A stretch of DNA of 8,989 bases from DAOOOW01 sp035387885 (GTDB taxonomy: Bacteria > Patescibacteriota > Patescibacteriia > UBA2196), in the NCBI GenBank assembly GCA_035387885.1, contig DAOOOW010000024.1, forward strand, positions 1 through 8,989, in the 5' to 3' direction. Under the pieces are notes generated by a model. It was given only the letters and a program-made list of their open reading frames with translations, made no database searches and had not been told where the DNA came from. Position 1 is the stretch's first letter, and the number at the start of each line of letters is the position of its first letter. The position numbers and the translations under genes were made by a program. Positions 1 through 6,786 of this stretch are shown piece after piece.

Positions 1-695
1 GGAGCTTCCGCCCATGGTTGTTCAAAATAAATACCATAATTATTAGTAATATCAGCATCGTTGTAACTACTTAAATAACCATAAAAAAGATAAGCATTAG
101 TTACATCACCAGTATCGACACCTTCGCTACTGTAAAGATTAATAGTTCCATAAAAAGCCATTAAATCGGCAACATTGCCTGTTCCCTGAACATAAACCTC
201 GCCGTCAACCGCACTTAAATTACTTATCTTGCCAGAACCACTATGAAAAACTTTACCCGAAAGACTTTCAACCACATGGGCATTGGCAGACTCCCCATCC
301 GGAATATAAATAACGGACCCTATTCCAGAATACATTGGATAAGCACCAGTGGGCTGCAAAGTATAATATACTGATAATGCGTCATAATATGAACCAGAAT
401 TACCAACATTAATATAAAAACTTGAATAATCGTTACTCACACTACCTAAACTAACAGTATTATCGGTGGCATTGTAATACAAGCCTTCGGCGCCGGAAGT
501 CGGCTGAAAATGCACGTTGCCACCGACCACTTGCAGGGTTGATGTTGGCGTGATACTGCTACCAACTATCAAAGTTCCGTCAGTGCTAATATTAGCGCCC
601 ACTGTAGTGGCTGCTTGAGATTCAGAAACCAAAAACACATTGGCCATAAAGATTATCATTGCCAGTAGAGAGAAAAATAAAAGTTTTTTGAGCAT
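1..695 (-). CDS. Exported surface/adhesin-like protein, 3' end cut by window edge
   Basis: The frame opens at an ATG (693-695) and stays open to the left edge: 231 complete codons, no stop. Residues 1-28 form a clear signal peptide: MLKK, a hydrophobic core (LLFFSLLAMIIFMANVFLV), then SESQA before ATTVG, with likely signal peptidase I cleavage after A28. The mature part is rich in Gly, Ser, Thr, Asn and Tyr. It begins with a pattern (TTVGANISTDGTLIVGSS, then STLQVVGGNVHF) typical of beta-rich surface or tail-fibre-like proteins, often found with S74-type chaperone domains. Near the edge, TNAYLFYGYLSS and TNNYGIYFEQP recall the NxYGIY repeats of such proteins. The expected C-terminal domain, if present, lies outside the window. 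The function is not established; a cell-surface or adhesive role is inferred from export and composition. It is co-oriented with the propeller gene (61-nt gap) but has its own promoter. No Shine-Dalgarno sequence precedes the start. Confidence 0.82.
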   Translation of the reverse strand, partial: MLKKLLFFSLLAMIIFMANVFLVSESQAATTVGANISTDGTLIVGSSITPTSTLQVVGGNVHFQPTSGAEGLYYNATDNTVSLGSVSNDYSSFYINVGNSGSYYDALSVYYTLQPTGAYPMYSGIGSVIYIPDGESANAHVVESLSGKVFHSGSGKISNLSAVDGEVYVQGTGNVADLMAFYGTINLYSSEGVDTGDVTNAYLFYGYLSSYNDADITNNYGIYFEQPWAEA

Positions 696-722
696 AGGTT
701 TGAAAATTAATTTTAATATTTT

Positions 723-731
723 TGTGGATAA
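723..731 (-). promoter_or_regulatory. Perfect DnaA-box 9-mer (TTATCCACA)
   Basis: The minus strand reads TTATCCACA, the exact consensus DnaA box, just downstream of the predicted -10 and across the expected transcription start. Bound DnaA would be placed to hinder initiation. It is a single box, with no cluster nearby and no dnaA or dnaN gene in the window, so it is not an origin. A chance match is possible in a window of this size. Confidence 0.35.
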
Positions 732-735
732 ACAC

Positions 736-764
736 ATTATAGCACGTTTTAGATTTTTAATTAA
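736..764 (-). promoter_or_regulatory. Extended -10 promoter for the left-edge surface protein gene
   Basis: On the minus strand the sequence TGCTATAAT gives a consensus -10 (736-741) with the extended TG one base upstream (743-744). A weak -35 (TTAATT, 759-764) lies 17 bp upstream and overlaps the stop codon of the preceding gene. The predicted start near 729 gives a leader of about 33 nt. This is the best sigma70-type -10 on the minus strand and implies transcription separate from the propeller gene. Confidence 0.6.
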
Positions 765-3597
765 TCATTTTATTCACTAAAGCTCTAGTCAATGGCCCAA
801 ACCTACCGTTAGAAGGAGTGATTTTATTGGCTTGTTGAAACTTTTTAACCGCGTTTTGCGTCTGGCGATAATAATTACCAGTGTTTAAACCAGAAGCTAA
901 ATAACCTTGAGCAATTAAGAATTCTTGAAGTCTTTTAACTTCTTGGTTCTTGCTTAAGCCATAATAGAGGTCGGTAGTGAATTGAAATTGAGTATTGGTT
1001 CCTTTAACTTGGGGTTCTTTATCTTTGGTTAAGATAATAGAATCATGAACTATAGGTGAGCTGTAACCATACTCTGTATAAAATTTAACATAAACTGTTT
1101 TTTCTCCTGGGTTGCATTGTTTTTTAATAACACCCCCTGCTTCAGCGCATAGATCCCAAGATTTAATTAACTGATAGGGTTCTAAAGTGGCGTTAGTAAA
1201 ATTTTTATCATTAGACAAAGACATAAATTTAGTATCTGGACCAGCTATGAGTTCTAAGTTAACCAGACAATTATCGGTTTTTTGATCTTGATTATTAATA
1301 TTAATCTTAAAGCCTTGAGCTCCTGGCTTGGGTGGATTAGAGGCTCCTGGTGGTAATCCTCCACCACCACATTGAAAAGCAGTAAAACTGCCACTGGTAG
1401 TAATACCCGTGTTATTAGATTCTAAAGGAGCAGAATCAAAGTGAGTAGTAACATCTGTTTGTAAATATGTTTGGGCGGCTTCTATGGTATAGGTATGAGG
1501 ACCGCAACTAATATCTGGGGGCAAAGTGTAAGAGCCTGTCCATGTTGTATCATTGTTAGCGTCAGTGGAGCTGTAATTTAAAGTAATTTTATCTCCATTA
1601 TCCATAACTACTTGCATTTGATTGTTACCACCAAGTAAGGGGTTGGTTTGTAGCATGCTAGTTTTAACACTGAAGTTTAGAATGTCACCCTTTCTTTGAT
1701 TAGTGTAGGATTCTGTTTGATTGGTGAGGGTCCAGGGGGAGAGGGCGAAGTATTGGACAAAATTATTATCGCTTAATTCGTTCCATTCACTATCATAATA
1801 ACATTTGGTCAAACCACCATATAACCAGCCACGCTCGTCCATGATCATGTCTTCAAAATCATAATATACATAGTCTGCCCCGTTTACTAAATTGCTATTA
1901 GTATAAGAAATTTTCCATTTTAAATTATTGCTATCTCCGTCGTAATATTTGATATATTCGGTTGTTTCATCAGTGCTGGCATCTTCACTGCCATAAGTAT
2001 ATAAACCGTTATTATTGTCTGTAAAAAAATTAGTGCTTACGTCAAAAGTATTTATTTTAGTGCCATCGTTCAAATTATAGGATTCCAGTAAATATTCTCT
2101 TGTTTCCCAATCAGCGCCTGTTATACCGCTAACAATTGCCGAATCACCATTTAAACCTATTTTATAACCACCAGGATCTGCGCTGGTTTTATATTCTTTT
2201 TCCCATTTTAAAGTGCCGTCAGAATTGATAGCCATCATCTTTGGTGTAAAAGTATTTGTTGTGTTACCAAAATAATTAGCTGTATAAAGAACATCATTTT
2301 CATCAATGACAAAATCAATTGTATCGCCCGTCTCATAATACCAATTTATATCTCCATTATCTGGATCGAAAGAATAAATTCTTCCCAGATTTTTATAATC
2401 ATAGGTGACATCATCCATTACGTATGTATTGAGATAAACATTACCGTCATGTCCTATCAATACTTTGTAAACATTTTCAATTTCTGTAGTGAAATCAATT
2501 AGTTTAGTCCATTTTACAGTGCCGTTTGGGTTCATAGCATAAACCGTAAAACTCAAACTACTGGCCGGAGCATAAATAAAATATATAACACCAGTATTAT
2601 CTATGGCTGTTACATTAGTGCCATGGCCTCCGCCAAATTGATAAGTCCATTTAACTTTATACGTGTTTAAATCCAAGGCCATAAGCGCATCATTGACAAT
2701 CTCATATTCATACCAAGTGCCATTTTCTGAAATTGACGGCCAACCATTAGTTATAAATGGAGAACTCCATAAAATTTCACCAGTATCTCTGTTTAAAGAA
2801 TAAATTTTTGGATTTACCCACCAATCATTATAAAAAAGTTTATTATCATAAATATAATTATTTAATATCATTGAATTACCAGCTTCTTTATTATTAGCCC
2901 ATTTAAAAGTGGTATATATGTAAGGATTTTCATATTGTGAGTGTTTGGTATTTTGATTGTCTATGCCATTCACCGGCCATGGCGAACTACTAGATAGGGG
3001 TGAAGCACTCAAATCTCCTTGTTTGGGTGTCCAGGTTACTTGTAAATTATCTAAAGTCGGTGTAACACTGGTATCGGTTGTTGTCATGGTTATTTTTAAT
3101 CTCAAACGACCGATTTTTCCACCCCCGGCATAAGTGGTGTAATAGATTAGTAGATTACTAATATCTATAGGTGAAGAATAAAAACCATTAGCATTACCAG
3201 GTAAATATTCCTCTTCAAAAAGAGCTGTCCAAGTACTATCATAATAATCATAAACTTGAACCAACAAGGTCGTCCCGTCTGGAATTTCTGCATCAAAAGC
3301 AATTTGTCCCCATTCGGCAACGCTGGTTGGCAAAATAACAGAAGTATAGGCATAACCAGAAGTTCTATAAGGTGTAGTAAATGTTGTTTGACTACTAGTG
3401 TTGGTTAATTGTAATTTACCAGTGCTGGTGTTGACATTAACATAGCTTCTAGTAGGCACACCAGAATTGTTGGCAAAATCATCTGTATAAATGCCTAGAG
3501 TTTGATCATAGACTGGGGCAGCCAAAACAAAATTACAACTTACTAATAGATAAACTGCGCTAATAATGAAAACTAATTTTTTCTTTAAGTAATGCAT
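757..3597 (-). CDS. Exported PQQ-like beta-propeller protein with C-terminal peptidoglycan-binding-like domain
   Basis: The 946-residue protein starts with a signal peptide (1-26, LLVSCNFVLA before APVYD). LVSC at 18-21 also resembles a lipobox, so lipid anchoring is possible. Residues ~30-190 look like a beta-sandwich. WPVNGIDNQNTKHS (207-220) resembles the lead-in of PQQ-like propellers. About seven degenerate blade motifs follow, most ending in Trp: 265-277, 305-317, 352-363, 407-419, 454-465, 504-518 and 551-561 (e.g. MMAINSDGTLKW). Ig-like segments follow at ~630-720 and ~762-858, joined by a Gly/Pro linker (743-761). The C-terminus (~873-944) is a PF01471-type peptidoglycan-binding-like domain (EVKRLQEFLIAQGYL, then AVKKFQQANKI and GRFGPLTRALVN). 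No catalytic residues are visible. I infer a wall-attached scaffold or binding protein. It starts 16 nt after the PAP2 stop, so the two may be co-transcribed. No Shine-Dalgarno is seen. Confidence 0.85.
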   Translation of the reverse strand: MHYLKKKLVFIISAVYLLVSCNFVLAAPVYDQTLGIYTDDFANNSGVPTRSYVNVNTSTGKLQLTNTSSQTTFTTPYRTSGYAYTSVILPTSVAEWGQIAFDAEIPDGTTLLVQVYDYYDSTWTALFEEEYLPGNANGFYSSPIDISNLLIYYTTYAGGGKIGRLRLKITMTTTDTSVTPTLDNLQVTWTPKQGDLSASPLSSSSPWPVNGIDNQNTKHSQYENPYIYTTFKWANNKEAGNSMILNNYIYDNKLFYNDWWVNPKIYSLNRDTGEILWSSPFITNGWPSISENGTWYEYEIVNDALMALDLNTYKVKWTYQFGGGHGTNVTAIDNTGVIYFIYAPASSLSFTVYAMNPNGTVKWTKLIDFTTEIENVYKVLIGHDGNVYLNTYVMDDVTYDYKNLGRIYSFDPDNGDINWYYETGDTIDFVIDENDVLYTANYFGNTTNTFTPKMMAINSDGTLKWEKEYKTSADPGGYKIGLNGDSAIVSGITGADWETREYLLESYNLNDGTKINTFDVSTNFFTDNNNGLYTYGSEDASTDETTEYIKYYDGDSNNLKWKISYTNSNLVNGADYVYYDFEDMIMDERGWLYGGLTKCYYDSEWNELSDNNFVQYFALSPWTLTNQTESYTNQRKGDILNFSVKTSMLQTNPLLGGNNQMQVVMDNGDKITLNYSSTDANNDTTWTGSYTLPPDISCGPHTYTIEAAQTYLQTDVTTHFDSAPLESNNTGITTSGSFTAFQCGGGGLPPGASNPPKPGAQGFKININNQDQKTDNCLVNLELIAGPDTKFMSLSNDKNFTNATLEPYQLIKSWDLCAEAGGVIKKQCNPGEKTVYVKFYTEYGYSSPIVHDSIILTKDKEPQVKGTNTQFQFTTDLYYGLSKNQEVKRLQEFLIAQGYLASGLNTGNYYRQTQNAVKKFQQANKITPSNGRFGPLTRALVNKMIN

Positions 3598-3613
3598 ACG
3601 AATTTATAATTTT

Positions 3614-4171
3614 TTATTTTTTAATTTTTAAAATAATTTTGATCACTAAAGCTGTAAAGATACCAACAAAAGCTCCACTCAAAATATCTAAAGGATAATG
3701 CACGCCAGTATAAATTCTGCCCAGACCCACGAGAATGGCTAAGAAAAATAAAAATAAACCTAAAGCTTTATTATAAAAAAAGATCACTGTGGCAATGGCA
3801 AAAGAGGCGGCCGCATGATCTGAAGGAAAAGACTTCTCGGAAATTGGATTAACAATCTGTTTAACACCATCATGCAAAAACGGACGCTCACGAAAATGAA
3901 TTAAAGCAATTAAATTATTTAATAAATAAACGCCAATGCCAGTCAAACCCAAATGACCCAAAGCCAGCCACTTCTTTTTACCCTCAACTGGCCAAGCAGA
4001 AGTTGATTTGGTTTTATGTAAACTAATCCACCAGCCGAGTGCCGCGCCAAAAATTACAAAAATTAAATATTTGGCGCAAATAATTGCCAATAAATCTAGC
4101 CAGTGATATTTACCTGACAGAGAATTTATGGCAGTAAAAATTTGGTGATCTAAGTTTAAGACATTAAGCAT
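3614..4171 (-). CDS. PAP2-family phosphatase, BcrC-like undecaprenyl-diphosphatase
   Basis: This 185-residue integral membrane protein carries the PAP2 signature motifs: FRERP (93-97), FPSDH (115-119) and GR-x5-H-x3-D (151-162). His119, His158 and Asp162 are the expected phospho-transfer residues and Arg96 and Arg152 the phosphate ligands. Hydrophobic spans lie near 28-49, 68-91, 119-150 and 163-181. The layout around FRERPF, SFPSDH and GRIYTGVHYPLD closely resembles Bacillus BcrC. Like BcrC, it lacks the Lys of the classical KX6RP motif (Ala89 here). BcrC-type enzymes dephosphorylate undecaprenyl pyrophosphate outside the membrane, recycling the lipid carrier for wall synthesis; another lipid phosphate substrate cannot be excluded. 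It lies 16 nt upstream of the propeller gene and is separated from topA by a repeat element. There is no Shine-Dalgarno; TAAAAT (4178-4183) ends six nt before the ATG, so the transcript could be nearly leaderless. Confidence 0.88.
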   Translation of the reverse strand: MLNVLNLDHQIFTAINSLSGKYHWLDLLAIICAKYLIFVIFGAALGWWISLHKTKSTSAWPVEGKKKWLALGHLGLTGIGVYLLNNLIALIHFRERPFLHDGVKQIVNPISEKSFPSDHAAASFAIATVIFFYNKALGLFLFFLAILVGLGRIYTGVHYPLDILSGAFVGIFTALVIKIILKIKK

Positions 4172-4214
4172 ATTGGCATTTTAACATAAGAACATAAAAA
4201 AATAAAAATTGTAA

Positions 4215-4374
4215 GGTTTGTCATTCCCGACCGCCTCGTCCCGCATCCCTCCCGCGGGACGGACGGATCGGGAATCCCAGCTATTACAAGATGCGCTTGG
4301 TTTTAACTGCTATCCACGGGATCCCCGCTCAGCCCGCCTGATTCTCGGCGAGGCAGGCGGGGATGACACAAAGG
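4215..4374. repeat. GC-rich palindromic REP/MITE-like intergenic element
   Basis: This GC-rich block of about 160 bp sits in AT-rich surroundings and fills most of the topA-PAP2 spacer. Its ends are imperfect inverted repeats: TTTGTCATTCCCG at 4217-4229, and CGGGGATGACACAAA at 4358-4372. Inside are two palindromic units in opposite orientation. The left has arms 4224-4230/4268-4274 (TTCCCGA/TCGGGAA) and 4238-4244/4254-4260 (GTCCCGC/GCGGGAC). The right has arms 4333-4340/4354-4361 (CCCGCCTG/CAGGCGGG), with alternative pairing 4321-4328/4357-4364. The TGTCATTCCCG...CGGGAATCCCAG form matches dispersed extragenic palindromes known from many bacteria. AAGG flanks both ends (4213-4216, 4371-4374), possibly a target duplication or chance. 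It starts 4 nt beyond the topA stop and could stabilise or attenuate the topA transcript, but lacks an adjacent T-tract. No coding sequence is present. Confidence 0.7.
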
Positions 4375-4378
4375 TGGG

Positions 4379-6634
4379 TTATTTCTCGTAAGTACATTCT
4401 TTTTTCGAACATTTTATTTTGCCTTTAGCATCCTCCATCAATAAACTCTTGCAGGTTGGACAAAATTCGCCAGTAGGTTTACCCCAAATCGCAAATTTGC
4501 ATTTAGGATATTGATTACAGGCATAAAAAATTCTTCTAGTTCTAGTGCGACGAGAAACTATCTCCCCTTCCCCACATTCCGGACATTTAACACCGGTGGA
4601 ATAATCCATGGGTTTAGTATTTTTACATTTAGGATAGTTTTCACAAGCAAAAAATTGTCCAAACCGGCCATCTCTAATAACCATAAAAGCGCCGCATTTT
4701 TCACATTTCTGATCTGTTTTTACTGGTTCTTTTTTTTCTTCAGCCACCTGAATTGTCTTACCATCAGCTGTCTTTTCTTTTTTAATATTTTTAATATTTT
4801 TACATTTTGGATAATTAGAGCAAGCTAAAAATTTACCATAGCGACCAGTTTTGATAATCATGGGACTGCCACATTTGTCACAAATTTCCTCAGTCTTTTC
4901 ATTAACTAAATCGTCCTTTTTAACTTCTTTATATTTTTCATCTAGATTTTTCTTAAAAGGTCTAAAAAAATCTTTAATGACTGGCACCCATTTTTTTTGA
5001 CCCTCAGCTATTTCATCCAAACTATCCTCCATTTCGGCCGTAAATTGAAAATCCACAATTTGAGGAAAATGTTTAACTAATAAATCATTAACAATATAAG
5101 CAATGTCTTTGGGATAAAGTTTGCGCTCTGTTTTTTCAATATAACCTCTATCTTCAATGGTAGAAAGTGTGGGTGCGTAAGTTGATGGACGACCAATACC
5201 CAACTCTTCTAATTTTTTAATAATCGAAGCTTCTGTGTAACGAGGGGGGGGCTCTGTAAAATGTTGTTTACTATCTAACTTTTCTAAATCTAAAACTTGA
5301 TTTTTAACTAAATTAGGCAATAAATTTTCAGTTTCTTTTTCAGTCGTATAAACTTTCAAAAAACCGTCAAATTTTATAGCAGAACCAGTGGCTTTAAAAG
5401 TATATTTTTCTTTCTTGGCTACAGCTAGGATTTCCACATTGGTGGCGTCAATTTCTGCCTCTTTCATTTGCGTGGCTAAAGTTCTTTTCCAAATCAAGCT
5501 ATAAAGTTTATATTGATTATCATCTAAATATTGTTTTAGATCTTCTGGTCGACGATTAATATCTGTGGGTCTAATAGCTTCGTGCGCTTCTTGAGCATTT
5601 TTAGATTTGTTTTTAAAAAACCTTGGTGCTTCTAAACTGTATTTGGCTCCAAATTCTTTTTTAATAAAATCATTAGTGGCTGCCACAAATTCCGCGGCCA
5701 AATTTAAAGAATCTGTACGCATATAAGTAATCAAACCAGTCGAACCAACTTCGCCCAAATCTATGCCCTCATATAAACTTTGGGCCATAAACATAGTTTG
5801 CTTGGAGGAAAAATGCAATTTATTATTAGCGTCCTGCTGCAGGGTAGAAGTTGTATAAGGGGCCAGGGGTTGACGCTTGCTGGTTTTCTTTTCAATACTT
5901 TCTACAACATATTTAGCTCCATCCAAAGATTTAACAATACTATCAACTTCTTTATCGTTTTTTAAAGCAAATTTGTCTATTTTTTTATCATTAATTTTAA
6001 ATAACTCTGAAGAAAAAATTTCTTGTTGTTCTGTTTTTAGCAAAGCTTCAAGAGTCCAATATTCTTCTGGTTTAAAAGCTTGCACTTCCCTTTCGCGTTC
6101 TACAATTAAACGCACAGTCACTGATTGCACTCGGCCCGCTGACAAACCTTTGGCAACTTTTTTCCATAAAAATGGTGAGAGTTCATAACCAACCAAACGA
6201 TCCAAAACACGCCTAGCCTGTTGGGCATCAACCAAATTTAAATCAATATCTCGAGTTTTCTCCAAAGATTTTTGTAAGGCGTCTTTAGTAATTTCATGAA
6301 AAACAATGCGATAGTAATTGTGTTTTTCTTTCTTATTGGTTAAAATATATTGTAAATGCCAAGCAATGGCTTCACCTTCTCTGTCTTCATCAGTCGCGAA
6401 GTAAATATTTTCTACTTTAAGTGCTTCTTTTTTTAACATTTCCACTGTGGATTTGGCCTTAGCCGGAATGACATATTTAGGTTCAAAATTATGTTCAATG
6501 TCAATACCCATTTCTTTAATGGGCAAATCTCTGATGTGCCCGAATGAAGATACTACCTTATAATTACTACCTAAAAATTTACCAATGGTTTTGGCTTTAG
6601 TTGGTGATTCAACAATCAGGAGGTTTTTGGACAT
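4379..6634 (-). CDS. topA: DNA topoisomerase I (type IA)
   Basis: This 751-residue type IA topoisomerase relaxes negative supercoils by single-strand passage through a covalent 5'-phosphotyrosine. The Toprim domain (1-~115) has the catalytic Glu9 (IVESPTKAKTI) and the metal-binding D82-x-D84-x-E86 in TDEDREGEAIAWHL. The active-site Tyr304 is in LITYMRTDS. Other conserved motifs are QQARRVLDRLVGYELSP (138-154), GLSAGRVQS (163-171), QEAHEAIRPT (348-357) and TEPPPRYTEASI (460-471) running into GIGRPSTYAPT (479-489). The C-terminus has four zinc ribbons: C585/588/605/611, C644/647/664/670, C684/687/706/712 and C725/728/742/747. All key residues are present and the length is ordinary. The ATG at 6632-6634 fits the usual N-terminus (MSKNLLIVESPTKAKTI); no Shine-Dalgarno precedes it. 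It lies downstream of dprA, an order conserved in many bacteria, with a 152-nt AT-rich spacer that could hold its own promoter. A run of eight C residues encodes Pro462-464. Confidence 0.98.
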   Translation of the reverse strand: MSKNLLIVESPTKAKTIGKFLGSNYKVVSSFGHIRDLPIKEMGIDIEHNFEPKYVIPAKAKSTVEMLKKEALKVENIYFATDEDREGEAIAWHLQYILTNKKEKHNYYRIVFHEITKDALQKSLEKTRDIDLNLVDAQQARRVLDRLVGYELSPFLWKKVAKGLSAGRVQSVTVRLIVEREREVQAFKPEEYWTLEALLKTEQQEIFSSELFKINDKKIDKFALKNDKEVDSIVKSLDGAKYVVESIEKKTSKRQPLAPYTTSTLQQDANNKLHFSSKQTMFMAQSLYEGIDLGEVGSTGLITYMRTDSLNLAAEFVAATNDFIKKEFGAKYSLEAPRFFKNKSKNAQEAHEAIRPTDINRRPEDLKQYLDDNQYKLYSLIWKRTLATQMKEAEIDATNVEILAVAKKEKYTFKATGSAIKFDGFLKVYTTEKETENLLPNLVKNQVLDLEKLDSKQHFTEPPPRYTEASIIKKLEELGIGRPSTYAPTLSTIEDRGYIEKTERKLYPKDIAYIVNDLLVKHFPQIVDFQFTAEMEDSLDEIAEGQKKWVPVIKDFFRPFKKNLDEKYKEVKKDDLVNEKTEEICDKCGSPMIIKTGRYGKFLACSNYPKCKNIKNIKKEKTADGKTIQVAEEKKEPVKTDQKCEKCGAFMVIRDGRFGQFFACENYPKCKNTKPMDYSTGVKCPECGEGEIVSRRTRTRRIFYACNQYPKCKFAIWGKPTGEFCPTCKSLLMEDAKGKIKCSKKECTYEK

Positions 6635-6650
6635 AAAATAAAATTTTAAA

Positions 6651-6781
6651 TTTTAAAACTCAAATTTTAAAATAATTTTAAATATTCAATTTTAAATATT
6701 CAAACCTATTTTACTTGCGTTTTTAAGTTTTAAAATTTTGATTTTGGATTTATTTTAAAATTTAAAATTTGAATTTTAAAA
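6651..6781. repeat. AT-rich spacer with terminal inverted repeat and tandem 14-mer
   Basis: The 152-nt topA-dprA spacer is almost entirely A and T. A 21-base arm at 6651-6671 matches the reverse complement of 6761-6781 at 20 of 21 positions, enclosing 89 nt. Inside, the 14-mer AATTTTAAATATTC occurs twice in tandem (6674-6687, 6688-6701). Many TTTTAAAA palindromes are scattered through it. It could be a small MITE-like insertion, a strand-opening sequence, or low-complexity drift; composition alone makes weak self-complementarity likely. Confidence 0.45.
6675..6703 (-). promoter_or_regulatory. Possible topA promoter
   Basis: On the minus strand, TTGAAT (6698-6703) and TAAAAT (6675-6680) are separated by 17 bp, a reasonable sigma70-like pair. 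They fall within the tandem 14-mer repeat, and the predicted leader is about 33 nt. In such AT-rich sequence hexamer matches are frequent, so this is tentative. The alternative is read-through from dprA. Confidence 0.3.
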
Positions 6782-6786
6782 TTTTG

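Noticed and set aside
723..731. Replication origin
   Set aside because: There is only one DnaA box, and no dnaA, dnaN or cluster of boxes nearby.
3165..3353. Second minus-strand frame of 62 codons inside the propeller gene
   Set aside because: It is an out-of-frame shadow of the signal-bearing 946-residue protein, with no start signal of its own.
4215..4374. CRISPR array or structured RNA gene in the GC-rich spacer
   Set aside because: There is no regularly spaced repeat-spacer pattern, no tRNA-like cloverleaf and no promoter. Inverted palindromic units explain the structure better.
4511..4828. Plus-strand open frame of 105 codons inside topA
   Set aside because: It lies antisense to the zinc-ribbon region of topA, whose reading is fully supported. 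Its Phe/Ile/Ser-rich product is what antisense Lys/Asn/Gly codons give, and it has no ribosome binding site.
5780..6188. Two plus-strand open frames within topA
   Set aside because: They are antisense to conserved TopA core residues, with no promoter or start signal.
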